The position numbers and the translations under genes were made by a program. This document shows positions 37,465 to 46,740 of a stretch of 64,000 nt of DNA, piece by piece. Position 1 is the stretch's first letter. The number at the start of each line of letters is the position of its first letter. The notes under the pieces are model-generated. The model searched no databases. It was not told the origin of the DNA and worked only from the letters and a program-made list of their open reading frames with translations. Source of the DNA: an uncultured Bacteroides sp. (GTDB lineage: Bacteria; Bacteroidota; Bacteroidia; Bacteroidales; Bacteroidaceae); NCBI RefSeq assembly GCF_910586915.1, contig NZ_CAJULN010000014.1, positions 1 to 64,000 of the forward strand, read 5' to 3'.

Positions 37465-38534
37465 TGGGCGACATGAAGAAACGGGCGAGCTTCGCCAAGC
37501 TGGTGAACTACGTGAACAACCCGAAAAAAGCAAGGCTCATCGACAGCAAGGACGTGCGGCTTGACAGCAACGCCACCATCGCCCGAAGTATGCAGGGGCA
37601 GGCGGACGACAAGCCGGGGCGCGGGCTGAAAAATCCGGTGTACCACATATCGCTGGACTTCGCCCACGAGGACACCCCCAAGATAACGGATGCCCTTATG
37701 GTCGAAATAGCCCGTGAGTATATGCAACGCATGGGCATTGTGAACACCCAGTATATCGTGTGCCGGCACACCGACAAGGAACACCAACACCTGCACATCG
37801 TGGCCAACAGGGTGGACAACGACGGGAACACCATAAGCGACAGGAACGATGCCATACGCAACGTGGCGGTGTGCAAGGCTCTCACACGGGAGTACGGGCT
37901 GCATTTCGCCAAGGGCAAGATGAAAGTGAAACGTGACCGGCTGCGTGGCAAGGACAAGGTGAAATACCAAATCTATGATGCTATCAAAGCTGCCTTGCCA
38001 CGTTGCAGCAGTTGGACGGAATTGTGCGAAAGGCTGGCCCGACAGGGTATTGAAACCAGCTTCAAGTTTGACCGTCGAAACGGCAAGATCATCGGCGTGT
38101 CGTTCACCAAAGACGAGGTTTCGTTCAGCGGATCACGGATAGACCGGAGCATGGGATTTTATAAAATAGACAGTCTGTTAGGCGGACGTATCATTGACAA
38201 TGTGGAATGGAGAAACAATCTGCATGGCAACACCCGGAAAATGGATGAAGCCGGGGCAGACAAGGCGACCATATATACGGATGAACCGTTTGAACAGGCT
38301 GCGAACCCCACTTATACCGATAACCATGCAGAACCCTCCGGCAACGGGGACTTTGCCGATACCGGTTCAGGTGCAAACATAGTCCAAGCGGGCATCGGCG
38401 TGCTTATCGAGTTGTGCGTCCAGCCACACCAAGCCAAGGTATCATCCGGCGGCGGAGGTGGAGGAAATGAAAGCGACTGGGGCGAAAATGACAACGAAAA
38501 GGACAAACTTAAACCAGGAAGGAGAAGAAGATGA
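37461..38534 (+). CDS. mobA: Relaxase/mobilization nuclease MobA
   Basis: This is a 357-residue relaxase. The histidine metal motif is in 'CRHTDKEHQHLHIVANRVDNDG' (about residues 100-121); the N-terminal 'FAKLVNYVNNPKKARLI' and 'EIAREYMQRMGIVNTQYIV' match the same family as the first relaxase. It ends with a glycine run SGGGGGG near the C-terminus, as that one does. It overlaps the next gene by four bases. Confidence 0.93.
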   Translation: MMGDMKKRASFAKLVNYVNNPKKARLIDSKDVRLDSNATIARSMQGQADDKPGRGLKNPVYHISLDFAHEDTPKITDALMVEIAREYMQRMGIVNTQYIVCRHTDKEHQHLHIVANRVDNDGNTISDRNDAIRNVAVCKALTREYGLHFAKGKMKVKRDRLRGKDKVKYQIYDAIKAALPRCSSWTELCERLARQGIETSFKFDRRNGKIIGVSFTKDEVSFSGSRIDRSMGFYKIDSLLGGRIIDNVEWRNNLHGNTRKMDEAGADKATIYTDEPFEQAANPTYTDNHAEPSGNGDFADTGSGANIVQAGIGVLIELCVQPHQAKVSSGGGGGGNESDWGENDNEKDKLKPGRRRR

Positions 38535-39298
38535 AAGACGAAATACAGAATCTCATAGACCTCATAGGTGCTTTGGCCGAGGACATCGAGGCCGTCAAGG
38601 CGAAGTTGGACGCAAAAGACGCTTCGGACAAGGACGAGGCGGTGAAAAGGCTGACGGTGAAGCTGGAGCCTGTCATACGTTTCTTTGGCGGCAGCACGCC
38701 GACGAACATCAATGAGATTTTCAAGAGCAAGGACGCCATAGAGGATTACAAAAAATTCTTGGGCGACGAAATGGTTGTCAGTTGGCTGGCATACACCAAA
38801 GCCGACGAGAAGGATATGCGCGAACGCGGCATACCGACCACGAAAGACCTCTTGTCAGACATACGCAAGATGCTGGCGGAGCATATAGATGAAGGCAAGC
38901 GGATTTCGGAAAACGGACAGCAAAACCAACGGCGGACGAATGGATTTCTGCGCCCGTTAAAATTCAGTTCCATATCCAAGCGGATAAAATCCTTATGGCG
39001 CAAAATCCCCTATGGATGGTACAAGAACCCTTACGCATGGACTGGCATCGTTTGTACACTCGTGTTCTTTGCCCTGTTTGCCGTCAGTTGGGTGCAATGG
39101 CATAAATACCGGGAGGAAAACAGGCAGCTAAGAAAAGTTGCAGACAAACATAAAGTGACTACGGTCATGCTCAATAAGTTGCACCCGGAACTTGCCGTGA
39201 CCATCGGGGCTTACGAAAAATTGACAGAAATAGTTGGTGCAGATTCGACTTTGGCTGTATTTCAAAGTCAAATGGAAAAATCCAAACTTTTGCATTGA
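38531..39298 (+). CDS. MobB-like mobilization membrane protein
   Basis: This 255-residue protein has an N-terminal coiled-coil-like part, one transmembrane segment (about 173-193, WTGIVCTLVFFALFAVSWVQW), and a short C-terminal domain with 'LRKVADKHKVTTVMLNKLHPELAVTIGAYEKL'. It is the counterpart of 22,937-23,584. A strong hairpin terminator follows, closing the mob operon. Confidence 0.75.
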   Translation: MKDEIQNLIDLIGALAEDIEAVKAKLDAKDASDKDEAVKRLTVKLEPVIRFFGGSTPTNINEIFKSKDAIEDYKKFLGDEMVVSWLAYTKADEKDMRERGIPTTKDLLSDIRKMLAEHIDEGKRISENGQQNQRRTNGFLRPLKFSSISKRIKSLWRKIPYGWYKNPYAWTGIVCTLVFFALFAVSWVQWHKYREENRQLRKVADKHKVTTVMLNKLHPELAVTIGAYEKLTEIVGADSTLAVFQSQMEKSKLLH

Positions 39299-39304
39299 TA
39301 TATT

Positions 39305-39364
39305 AATATTCCATAAAAAGTCAACCTTAATGTGTTAATAAAGGTCGGCTTTTTATGGAATATT
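39305..39364. terminator. Strong hairpin terminator after the second mob operon
   Basis: 16-base perfect arms, AATATTCCATAAAAAG (39305-39320) and CTTTTTATGGAATATT (39349-39364), with further partial pairing inside. It lies between convergent genes. Confidence 0.8.
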
Positions 39365-39396
39365 TAGCTCTCTCGTGAAAGTATCGATATCACAAT

Positions 39397-39930
39397 TTAA
39401 TACACAATACCTAGCTTGAGAAATACAGAACTTCTATTATCATTGTGATTAATTCCGCTCGCTGCTTTAACGGAATATTGACAGAAATTATATCCGACAG
39501 CAGGAATTATGCCTATTTTCTTTACTTTACATACCTGATATCCGACAGATATGCTTGTTAAAAAGCCTGCCTCCATATTATCCTCATTGGATAATAAAGC
39601 ATACCCTAAATCGCCGCTAAAAACTATTTGCTTGTTTTGAAATGGGTGAAATCTCAAATTCAAAAAGAGTGGCAATATGTTTAGACCCGGATTAGAGTAA
39701 CCATTTAATCCGATTCCCGCTCCCACAGACAACTTCTCGACTACATAATAGCCCAGAACAGCTTGTATGGATGAAAAAGAGTTGTTCTTAGGATAAGAGA
39801 TACCATGAACATCTTTTTTCTCGGCTAAACTATATCCATAACCCACTTCAACACCGCCCCATAGCCTGTTGTTTTGAGCATTCGCTGCAAGTATGCAAAA
39901 TAACAGTAGTGTTACTATAATACTTCTCAT
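39397..39930 (-). CDS. Small outer-membrane beta-barrel-like protein
   Basis: This 177-residue protein has a signal peptide (MRSIIVTLLLFCILAANAQ). The mature part alternates glycine and aromatic residues in short strands ('VEVGYGYSLAEK', 'LGYYVVEKLSVGAGIGLNGYS', 'GDLGYALLSNED'), as in small beta-barrels. The start at 39930 is chosen for the signal peptide; the longer frame overlaps the next gene. It is last of four minus-strand genes. Confidence 0.7.
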   Translation of the reverse strand: MRSIIVTLLLFCILAANAQNNRLWGGVEVGYGYSLAEKKDVHGISYPKNNSFSSIQAVLGYYVVEKLSVGAGIGLNGYSNPGLNILPLFLNLRFHPFQNKQIVFSGDLGYALLSNEDNMEAGFLTSISVGYQVCKVKKIGIIPAVGYNFCQYSVKAASGINHNDNRSSVFLKLGIVY

Positions 39931-39937
39931 AATATGG

Positions 39938-41452
39938 CTATTTAATAAGTCGAACCCCTTTCCATCTACCATTGTAATATGCCGCACCAAAGGCATCAAT
40001 GTCATGGATATCAAACTCCGTTGGTAAAAAACCTGTTACACTAAAGTTGTTAAGAGTAAAACCGAAGGAACGATCAAATCGTACTGTCTTGGAAGACCTC
40101 CTTCCATACTCCTTAACTCCCATTATATAAGGTTTCTCTTGATTAAATGTATAAGAGGTATTCCCCCAGACCAGATAGGAGATTCTCGGATCTTTGGGCT
40201 GTATTTGTTTTTTAATAGGAGTATATACGTGTTTACCGGCTTGCTGTTTTAAGAACTTATAAATATAATCGGCCGGCGTATTATATAATTTGTTCATAAT
40301 ATCTTTATTGGGATATACGTTGTTTGCAATCGTTACTTCAGGCAGAAACATGTATATGTCGTCAACCCAATCTTTAACTATATCCAGTTTTCTATAATTA
40401 CCATAAACGAACTTGGAGATGATACCGTTGATAGTACCTGTGAAATTATTCCAGTTAGTCGATGTCGTAGGGGTTATAGAAGAAAAGGAACGCGGATTCT
40501 TCAGTTTCAGTACCCCATGTACTTTATTGAATCCGATAGCTAACTTATCAGCATTTTCCGACACCCAGTATTTGACAAACAAGAACTTTTTTCTTCTTTG
40601 CATCTTTACTTTTATACCTGCGGAAGCATAAAATGCGTAATTAATATCAAACACATTTACCTGCACTCTTTTTTTGCTATCAAAATAGTTTTCTTTGGAC
40701 ACATCCTTGCCTCTAATCTTATCCCAGAATTTTTGATATAAAGAATTATTTTTCCACTTGTAAGAATTTACATTATATCCATCATGGAAATTAGAAGTTA
40801 CAGCCCGTGTGGCCGGTTCTTCTTCAACGGGAGTCAATTCGCTCTCTATTACGCTTCCATCGCCAAATGTGTTTGTAAACGTGACCCCATTGCCTAACTC
40901 TATGTATTTTCCACTCTCATTCGAATGTATTAGAGTCGTATCAAATTTTGCAATTGCATCTTCTATGAAATCGATATTATCTCCGCTTGCAGAAAATGTA
41001 CCATACGGAGTTACTTTAAAGAACCGGTCATCAATCTTTATTCTTAAAGTCGTATCCATAACTTCCATAAGAATAGGATCGACAAGCAACTCTTCAGCAT
41101 TCATAAGATTAAATTCATCTGGTGACATTTCCTCTTCCTCTTGAATGTCGCTTGCATTTCTAGTCGTGGTTGAGAGACTTTCCTTTAACGAGGCAATAGA
41201 AGTAAACCCTTGGATTTTTCTCATGCCCGAACGCGTTGAAGCACTTTCTGAACTTCTGTCTTCTTCCAATGAAGTCAGATACTCTTGGAAGATGTCGTTA
41301 CTTTCAAAGTTCAGATATCCATTTTCCACTTGAATACCGCTAAAAGTATTTTGCTCCTGCGTTTCTATCGACTTTGCCAGTGGCAAATCTTCTTGCTGAC
41401 AAGCACTGAATGTAAATGCCGTCAAGCATAATGTGATTAGTTGTTTTTTCAT
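39938..41452 (-). CDS. Large lipoprotein, function unknown
   Basis: This 504-residue protein has a lipoprotein signal (residues 1-18, lipobox FSAC). A low-complexity acidic stretch to about residue 150 is followed by a globular part with many aromatic residues. I do not recognise it. Like its neighbour at 41,920-43,116 it has an acidic, Thr/Glu-rich linker after the lipobox. It lies seven bases upstream of the small barrel-like gene. Confidence 0.65.
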   Translation of the reverse strand: MKKQLITLCLTAFTFSACQQEDLPLAKSIETQEQNTFSGIQVENGYLNFESNDIFQEYLTSLEEDRSSESASTRSGMRKIQGFTSIASLKESLSTTTRNASDIQEEEEMSPDEFNLMNAEELLVDPILMEVMDTTLRIKIDDRFFKVTPYGTFSASGDNIDFIEDAIAKFDTTLIHSNESGKYIELGNGVTFTNTFGDGSVIESELTPVEEEPATRAVTSNFHDGYNVNSYKWKNNSLYQKFWDKIRGKDVSKENYFDSKKRVQVNVFDINYAFYASAGIKVKMQRRKKFLFVKYWVSENADKLAIGFNKVHGVLKLKNPRSFSSITPTTSTNWNNFTGTINGIISKFVYGNYRKLDIVKDWVDDIYMFLPEVTIANNVYPNKDIMNKLYNTPADYIYKFLKQQAGKHVYTPIKKQIQPKDPRISYLVWGNTSYTFNQEKPYIMGVKEYGRRSSKTVRFDRSFGFTLNNFSVTGFLPTEFDIHDIDAFGAAYYNGRWKGVRLIK

Positions 41453-41504
41453 CTTTAATAAATTAGATTTAATATAAAACTGTCTTAGTTATAAATCGCT
41501 TCGG

Positions 41505-41912
41505 TTATTTCTTCACCCGCTTATAGGTTGGTGTCAATCTAAAGAAATTATTATCATTTATATATAAATAGTCCCCTTCAATTTTGTAATATTGTACAGG
41601 CAATTCTTTGGATAGCGTAAAACGACTTCCTGTGTAGATATATCTTCTAAGAACGGAATCTCCTTCCGTGAACCAACAATCTCCTTGGCTTCCTTCCGGA
41701 TTAATATCACCATCTGAGTAATTATAGATATATCCATCTTCATTGTAAATCTGAAACATGGAAGGATCGGCCAGAAATTGCCATTTACCGATTAGTTTCG
41801 AATCTCTTGGCTGTGACAGATAGAAGGCCAACAGTTCTTTATCATCATGAGTACAACCGGAAAACGGAAGCAGAATAACCGATATCCATATTGACAAAAT
41901 CAATGTTCTCAT
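41505..41912 (-). CDS. Small lipoprotein, function unknown
   Basis: This 135-residue protein has a lipoprotein signal (MRTLILSIWISVILLPFSGC). The mature part starts THDDKELLAFYLSQPRDSKLIGKWQFL, the look of a small beta-rich 'lipocalin-like' domain common in Bacteroides. The start at 41912 is taken for the signal peptide. It is in the middle of the four-gene unit. Confidence 0.65.
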   Translation of the reverse strand: MRTLILSIWISVILLPFSGCTHDDKELLAFYLSQPRDSKLIGKWQFLADPSMFQIYNEDGYIYNYSDGDINPEGSQGDCWFTEGDSVLRRYIYTGSRFTLSKELPVQYYKIEGDYLYINDNNFFRLTPTYKRVKK

Positions 41913-41919
41913 AATACTG

Positions 41920-43116
41920 CTACTTAACTTCTTTCCGAACATAAGTGCTGCTATCTAAATACAACCCACTCGGACTCACCATAGTCGCCCACCAGGAAGA
42001 CACGTTGATCCCATATACCTTCTTTGCGCAATACCATACCAGTGTCGTGCAGGTAAATCGGGAGGGAGCTGCCCATTTAGCCGTTGGAAACTCGTACCAT
42101 TTTACATACTCGCGACCAGCATATTGTCCGGCTTTTTCAGCTAATGCCGCAGGATTGGAAACAGGCGTTACGGTCTTATATAAACGGCTTTTGAAGCCCC
42201 TCCACTTCCATTTCCAAGTCACCTTCTGAATGCCCATGATATAAGACTTCACACTCCAATAGTCTAAAGTCTCATTTTTCACTCCGCCATGAAGCTGTGT
42301 CCCCCAAGTAAAAGTAGCATTATTGGCCCATGATGTCGTGACATTCTTGTTTATTATGGCAGCGTGTCCGACTTTAAACTGTGTATCTCCGATATTTAAA
42401 AATATCCATGGGGTATTATGTTTAGGCAGAGCGACTATGAAATCCCCTCTTCGGGCATAATGCTGAAGACTGGATTTCAAGATGTCTGTGGATATTCTGT
42501 CTTCCGTTGATACTGTAATCCTTGTACTGGGAAGATTTGCCTGTTGCTCTTCTGTCTCCAGATACATTTTTCTCATTCGCTCTTCTATTTTCTTAAAAAA
42601 ACGCTCCTTATCGACTATCTTCATACCACCGCTTCTCGTCCGAATGGCTTCTTCTTGGATGGTTTGCTCCACAATCTCATTTTGTTCCTGAATATATGTT
42701 TCCAGTTCAGGCTCGATAGACAACTTTTCTGACATATCATTAGCCTCTAACGTTGCCCAGTCATCAAGAAAAGCTGCCTGTTCTTCTTCATTCATTGAAA
42801 AGAAGGAAATGGAATCTCCGTTCTCGTCCGAGATGTCCAAGTTTTCCAATTTTTCTACGAAAGGATTATCCGAAATGCTATCCGTACTTCCACCTCTTGT
42901 TTGTGGCAGGTTGGAGTTTGTTGCTAAAATGGCGGTTTTAATCAACTCGTAATAAGTCGTAGCATACGGATTGACAACAGCAGAATTGACATCTTGAACG
43001 CAATTACTCTTCTCTTCGCTGGATTCGGCTTGGGGTACGACTTCCAAAATCTCTTTGGAACATCCTGTCACGATTAACAGGATAAGTAATGCAAGTATCG
43101 ATTTACGGGTTTTCAT
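41920..43116 (-). CDS. Lipoprotein with papain/NlpC-P60-like cysteine hydrolase signature (YiiX-like)
   Basis: This 398-residue protein has a lipoprotein signal (lipobox VTGC) and a long acidic linker (about 25-170). A C-terminal domain has H in 'VGHAAIINKN' and Cys in 'SRFTCTTLVWYCAKKVYG', the order His then Cys expected for circularly permuted NlpC/P60-papain folds such as YiiX. It may be a peptidase or amidase at the cell surface. It is the first gene of the minus-strand unit, under the promoter at 43,168-43,199. Confidence 0.65.
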   Translation of the reverse strand: MKTRKSILALLILLIVTGCSKEILEVVPQAESSEEKSNCVQDVNSAVVNPYATTYYELIKTAILATNSNLPQTRGGSTDSISDNPFVEKLENLDISDENGDSISFFSMNEEEQAAFLDDWATLEANDMSEKLSIEPELETYIQEQNEIVEQTIQEEAIRTRSGGMKIVDKERFFKKIEERMRKMYLETEEQQANLPSTRITVSTEDRISTDILKSSLQHYARRGDFIVALPKHNTPWIFLNIGDTQFKVGHAAIINKNVTTSWANNATFTWGTQLHGGVKNETLDYWSVKSYIMGIQKVTWKWKWRGFKSRLYKTVTPVSNPAALAEKAGQYAGREYVKWYEFPTAKWAAPSRFTCTTLVWYCAKKVYGINVSSWWATMVSPSGLYLDSSTYVRKEVK

Positions 43117-43167
43117 AATCGTTTTTTTTATTAAATTAAAATGCTATCATTGACGTCTCTGATTTTG

Positions 43168-43199
43168 CAAATATATAATATTGATTTATATTAAGCAAA
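43168..43199 (-). promoter_or_regulatory. Promoter of the lipoprotein operon
   Basis: On the minus strand: TTTG (43199-43196), 20 bases, TATATTTG (43175-43168), a full match to the Bacteroides consensus, about 50 bases ahead of the start codon. Confidence 0.75.
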
Positions 43200-43206
43200 T
43201 AAAAAT

Positions 43207-43229
43207 GAATATAATTTTATATTATATTC
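43207..43229. promoter_or_regulatory. Operator-like palindrome (TetR site candidate)
   Basis: Perfect palindrome GAATATAAT-tttat-ATTATATTC just behind the -33 box of the lipoprotein operon and between the two divergent units. It has the size usual for TetR-family operators, but the region is very AT-rich, so chance is possible. Confidence 0.5.
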
Positions 43230-43308
43230 ATAATCAATATGTTATAATCAAGAAATATTTTCAATTATATATTATTATACGCAAATGTGTTAATCTTACA
43301 AAATAGCC

Positions 43309-43340
43309 TTTATGAAATCCACGAGAAATGAGTATCTTTG
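43309..43340 (+). promoter_or_regulatory. Promoter of the TetR gene
   Basis: TTTA at 43309-43312, 20 bases, TATCTTTG at 43333-43340; 23 bases before the ATG. Confidence 0.6.
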
Positions 43341-43363
43341 TTTCAACTAAAATAGGATAGCTC

Positions 43364-44104
43364 ATGGTTGATTACGAAACAGATAAAAACAAGAGGTACA
43401 GAAGAAGCAATTATGCGGTAGATAGGGATATATTGGACGCTGTCGCTTCTTTAATCAAAGAAGTTGGTTTTTCAAGAATCACTCTGCCTTCTATCGCCGC
43501 TGCAGCCAATGTCAACATATCTGTAATTTACAGACATTTTGGAAGTTTGGAGAACCTCTTGGACAAATACACGCACAAGTTTGATTATTGGCTGAATGAC
43601 ATCTTGGATATGGAAGAGGCATCGAATATGAATGATGTTACTACTTTTCTTCAAACCGTTGCCGAGAGGTTTATAAAATCATTATCAAAAGATAAGGAAA
43701 TGCAACGCTTGATGACTTGGGAGCTTACCGAAGATAATAAAAGTACCCGAAGATCTGCCAAACAGCGGGACGTAATGGTTGAAAAGGTAATTCCTATCTA
43801 TGAAAAGTATCTGGAACATCTCGACATAGAACCTCGTGCGGTATTGGCTGTTATTGTCGCAGGAATGTATTATATCATATTGAGAAAAGAGCGTTCGACT
43901 TTTTGCTCGATTGACTTCAATACCAAAAAAGGAAAACGATTGCTGGCCGACACAATGGTAAAAATCATCGTTTATCTAAACAAACAAGGAGAACAGAATA
44001 AAAAAGTAATGGAAATTGCCAGAATACTAAAACAAAATAATGTAGATGAACGAATCATTATAGAATCCACAGGCATATCAAAAGACGAATTAGCAATTTT
44101 ATAG
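43364..44104 (+). CDS. TetR-family transcriptional regulator
   Basis: This 246-residue protein has an N-terminal HTH (about 15-65, 'ILDAVASLIKEVGFSRITLPSIAAAANVNISVIYRHFGSLENLLDKY'), the TetR signature. A ligand/dimer domain follows. It is divergent from the lipoprotein operon and 56 bases ahead of an outer-membrane gene, so it probably controls one or both. Confidence 0.9.
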   Translation: MVDYETDKNKRYRRSNYAVDRDILDAVASLIKEVGFSRITLPSIAAAANVNISVIYRHFGSLENLLDKYTHKFDYWLNDILDMEEASNMNDVTTFLQTVAERFIKSLSKDKEMQRLMTWELTEDNKSTRRSAKQRDVMVEKVIPIYEKYLEHLDIEPRAVLAVIVAGMYYIILRKERSTFCSIDFNTKKGKRLLADTMVKIIVYLNKQGEQNKKVMEIARILKQNNVDERIIIESTGISKDELAIL

Positions 44105-44160
44105 CTTCTTTATCGGATAAATGTGCAATAATAGACGGTTAGTAACATAAAATTAAAGGC

Positions 44161-44829
44161 ATGAATTCAAGACTTACGTATTTTATTATTTTTCTCTTTT
44201 TGCATTGCAGTTCTTATGCCCAGTCATTGATGGACAAATCGCGAATGACATTAACCGCCGGACTGAATACAAATGACGCGTATGATTTAGAGTTTTCGTA
44301 TCACCGCATGTTGCTTCCTTATTTAGGAGTTGGCGGCGGAATCGGTTATTTCAGTCAATGGTACAATGAATATCTTCCTTACGGGGAAACCCACGGAAGG
44401 TGGAACTCTTGGGTACTAAGCGACTCGGACAAGAAGATAGGGAAAGTCTATTTACGCCCTTCTGTTCTATTATCCACTCCGGCTTTATTGAAATTGGGAA
44501 AATATAAGATTTCCCTTCAGGGCGAATGTGGAGTGCAACTGTTGATTCCGTATGCAGGGGTGCATATTGATTATGTGAATTCAATCACTTATGACAGCAA
44601 GTCGATATATAAATCTACAAGTAAGGGTAAGTGGTTGTTTTGGAACGTCAAGGGGGGTATTAATCTGAGTTTACACAATTCCGCAATAGTGTTAGGATAT
44701 GGCATATCCAATTTGGACATCTATTCTTCCCGAAGATTTATAAACGTAGAGAATGTTTCATTGTCTGATTTTTACCCCGAGAAAAAAATGACCCATAGCT
44801 TGTTTATCTGCCTTATTCATGCTTTTTGA
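44161..44829 (+). CDS. Outer-membrane beta-barrel-like protein
   Basis: This 222-residue protein has a signal peptide (residues 1-20, ending SSYAQ). The mature part has repeated Gly/aromatic strands ('LGVGGGIGYFSQW', 'LWNVKGGINLSLHNSAIVLGYGIS') and ends in Phe, as outer-membrane barrels often do. It lies downstream of the TetR gene and is probably co-transcribed with it. The design is like the small barrel at 39,397-39,930. Confidence 0.7.
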   Translation: MNSRLTYFIIFLFLHCSSYAQSLMDKSRMTLTAGLNTNDAYDLEFSYHRMLLPYLGVGGGIGYFSQWYNEYLPYGETHGRWNSWVLSDSDKKIGKVYLRPSVLLSTPALLKLGKYKISLQGECGVQLLIPYAGVHIDYVNSITYDSKSIYKSTSKGKWLFWNVKGGINLSLHNSAIVLGYGISNLDIYSSRRFINVENVSLSDFYPEKKMTHSLFICLIHAF

Positions 44830-44891
44830 TATATCATGAAAACTATATAAGTGATACTAAAATGATGCTAAATTGTAAAATCTTCCTTTAA

Positions 44892-45116
44892 CTATTCACT
44901 TAAAATGTATAAAATCAATATGTTATAAAATTTAATATATTGTATGCCACCAGCCATATATTCACTAATAGGGATAACAGCTAATAGCATGATAATGGCT
45001 ATTGCATAAAGCACTCGGTATCGCGTTTTATGGTTTACCTGTGGCAAAGAGGCAAACAAAAAGGCGATAATCAAAACGGCTATGATTGCAAAGAATGGTA
45101 TGAAAGAGGTCTCCAT
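44892..45116 (-). CDS. Small membrane protein, function unknown
   Basis: This 74-residue protein starts at METSFIPFFAIIAVLIIAFLF (45116), with two or three hydrophobic segments. There is no known family that I recognise. It directly follows the broken AlbA_2 gene (gap 16 bases) on the same strand. Confidence 0.5.
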   Translation of the reverse strand: METSFIPFFAIIAVLIIAFLFASLPQVNHKTRYRVLYAIAIIMLLAVIPISEYMAGGIQYIKFYNILILYILSE

Positions 45117-45132
45117 AGGTTTGTTGTTCTGT

Positions 45133-46620
45133 TTATGGTTTAACAATAATGCGCCAATAACCAGCCTTGTCTGAACCTTCGTGAACCAAAATTCCCATAT
45201 CCCTAAGGCTCTTGATATTTTTCTCTATAGCGCGTTTAGTTACACCAATCTTGTTGGCCATATTATCAGCTGTGATTGAAGGATCTGAAATAACGAGGTC
45301 GATTATCTTTTGTGCAGTTTTACTGACTTTCTTCTGTGTTTCCGATGTATCTCCGAACTTATCCGCATTTACACCGAACTTTTCGACCGAACTTTCTTCG
45401 TTTACCGGGTACTTTTCGAGGGTACTATTTACTCTGTTGGCTACTTCTTCAACAGGCATTCTTCCGTTGTCACCCCAGTTCAAATTATAGAATGTGGTGT
45501 AGAAAGAAGTCGCTTCCGTTTGATATTGCGGCTCTTTACCTTGCAGGAAATTGGGTAGCTTCTCTGTAAGCTCTCGCATTTTGCGTAAGCCGGAACCACG
45601 TTTTTCCATATAATCCAACTGTGTGAACACATCCGCAATGACGGGGTTGCGGCGCATGGACGGCACTTTGTATATGTCACGGTCTTGAATCTGTGTTCCG
45701 TCAAGCATTGCGCCCGGTGATACCAGTTCTACACGGTCATCGTAAATATCGATATGTACTTCACCGCCCATCACGGTATAATCCCGATGGATAAGATGGT
45801 TTACCAATCCTTCGAAGATAGCACGGTCGGAATAGTCGGGGAGGTTAAGGCGATAGTTTGGCATCTTCACCCAGCCGCTCATGGTATAGTTTTTGATGAA
45901 ATCCATACCATATTTTAAGAGCAGCACAAGGTTAGCCCGATGTTCTACGGAACTGATGGCATCATCCTTATAGAGTCCAGTTCAACGGGTGCAGAAAATA
46001 CGCGATTGAAATACCGTGCAATTATCCACAAACAGCAATCCTGCATTGGTCAGTTTGCCGTCAGGAGTTACCAGCCCGAATGATTCCAGATACTTATCGT
46101 TCCATTCCTGATGGGTTTGCTCACGGAAAGTATTGGCAAGGATGATGAAAGAATGTTTGCTGGCATCCACTTGGGTAGGCAGTGAATCCTAAGTCATGTG
46201 CGTGCCTTTTAATACCAACGAAAGTAATTGTTGGGAGTTGCATTCTACACTTTCATTCCCAACTCGTACATATGCGGTACGTGTCCCATCCTGATAATAG
46301 TAATAAGGTGTAAGCGTTCCTGCCTTTACTTTCACTTCAAGCAGGGTATGTCCTTCATGTTCTATCGGAATAAGTTGAACTTCTGGCACAGGGTCAAGTC
46401 GTACCTTTATCATTTCACTGATAAAATCAGCATCGGCTTGTGGATTCTCCAACCCTACAATTACGCCGTCATCATTCACTCCATAGAACAAACTGCCACC
46501 GTCCGTATTGGCAAATGCCGACACGGATTTAAGCCATGACTTTACTTTCTTACGCTCCAACATTTCCTTGAAATCGTAAGCCGAGCATTCCGCTATCAAT
46601 GTATTGTTATGTATCTGCAT
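45133..46620 (-). pseudogene. AlbA_2 (divergent AAA-4) ATP-binding/HTH protein with two in-frame stops
   Basis: One frame covers about 495 codons: AlbA_2 domain (about 1-130, 'ANTDGGSLFYGVNDDGVIVGLENPQ'), the ATP-binding C-terminal-like domain ('RAIFEGLVNHLIHRDYTVMGGEVHIDIYDDRVELVSPG'), and a winged HTH near the end ('ITADNMANKIGVTKRAIEKNIKSL'). It is interrupted by TAG at 46189-46191 (HMT*DSLPT) and TGA at 45982-45984 (CTR*TGLYK), both probably former Trp codons. The start at 46620 (MQIHNN) is chosen because the -7 box lies at 46665-46672. It stands next to attR. Confidence 0.8.
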
Positions 46621-46740
46621 CGTTTTCTTATTGTTGTTTGGGTATAACATCCCAATATCATACACAAAGGTAAGGATAAAACCGAAGAATCTGTTAAAAA
46701 CATCGCTTTCTTTTGATTTTTATGCGTTTACATCTCTTTA
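46608..46740 (-). repeat. Promoter/start region of the AlbA_2 gene, copied at 52,836-52,970
   Basis: About 130 bases are closely similar to 52,836-52,970, including the -7 box TACCTTTG (minus strand, 46665-46672 here), a common stretch TCGCTTTCTTTTGATTTTTA, and the first codons ATGCAGATACATAA. The two lie in the same orientation. Confidence 0.8.

Noticed and set aside
45133..46665. Three separate short genes instead of one broken AlbA_2 gene
   Set aside because: The pieces are in one frame and together make one known domain order, so a single gene with two stops explains them better.
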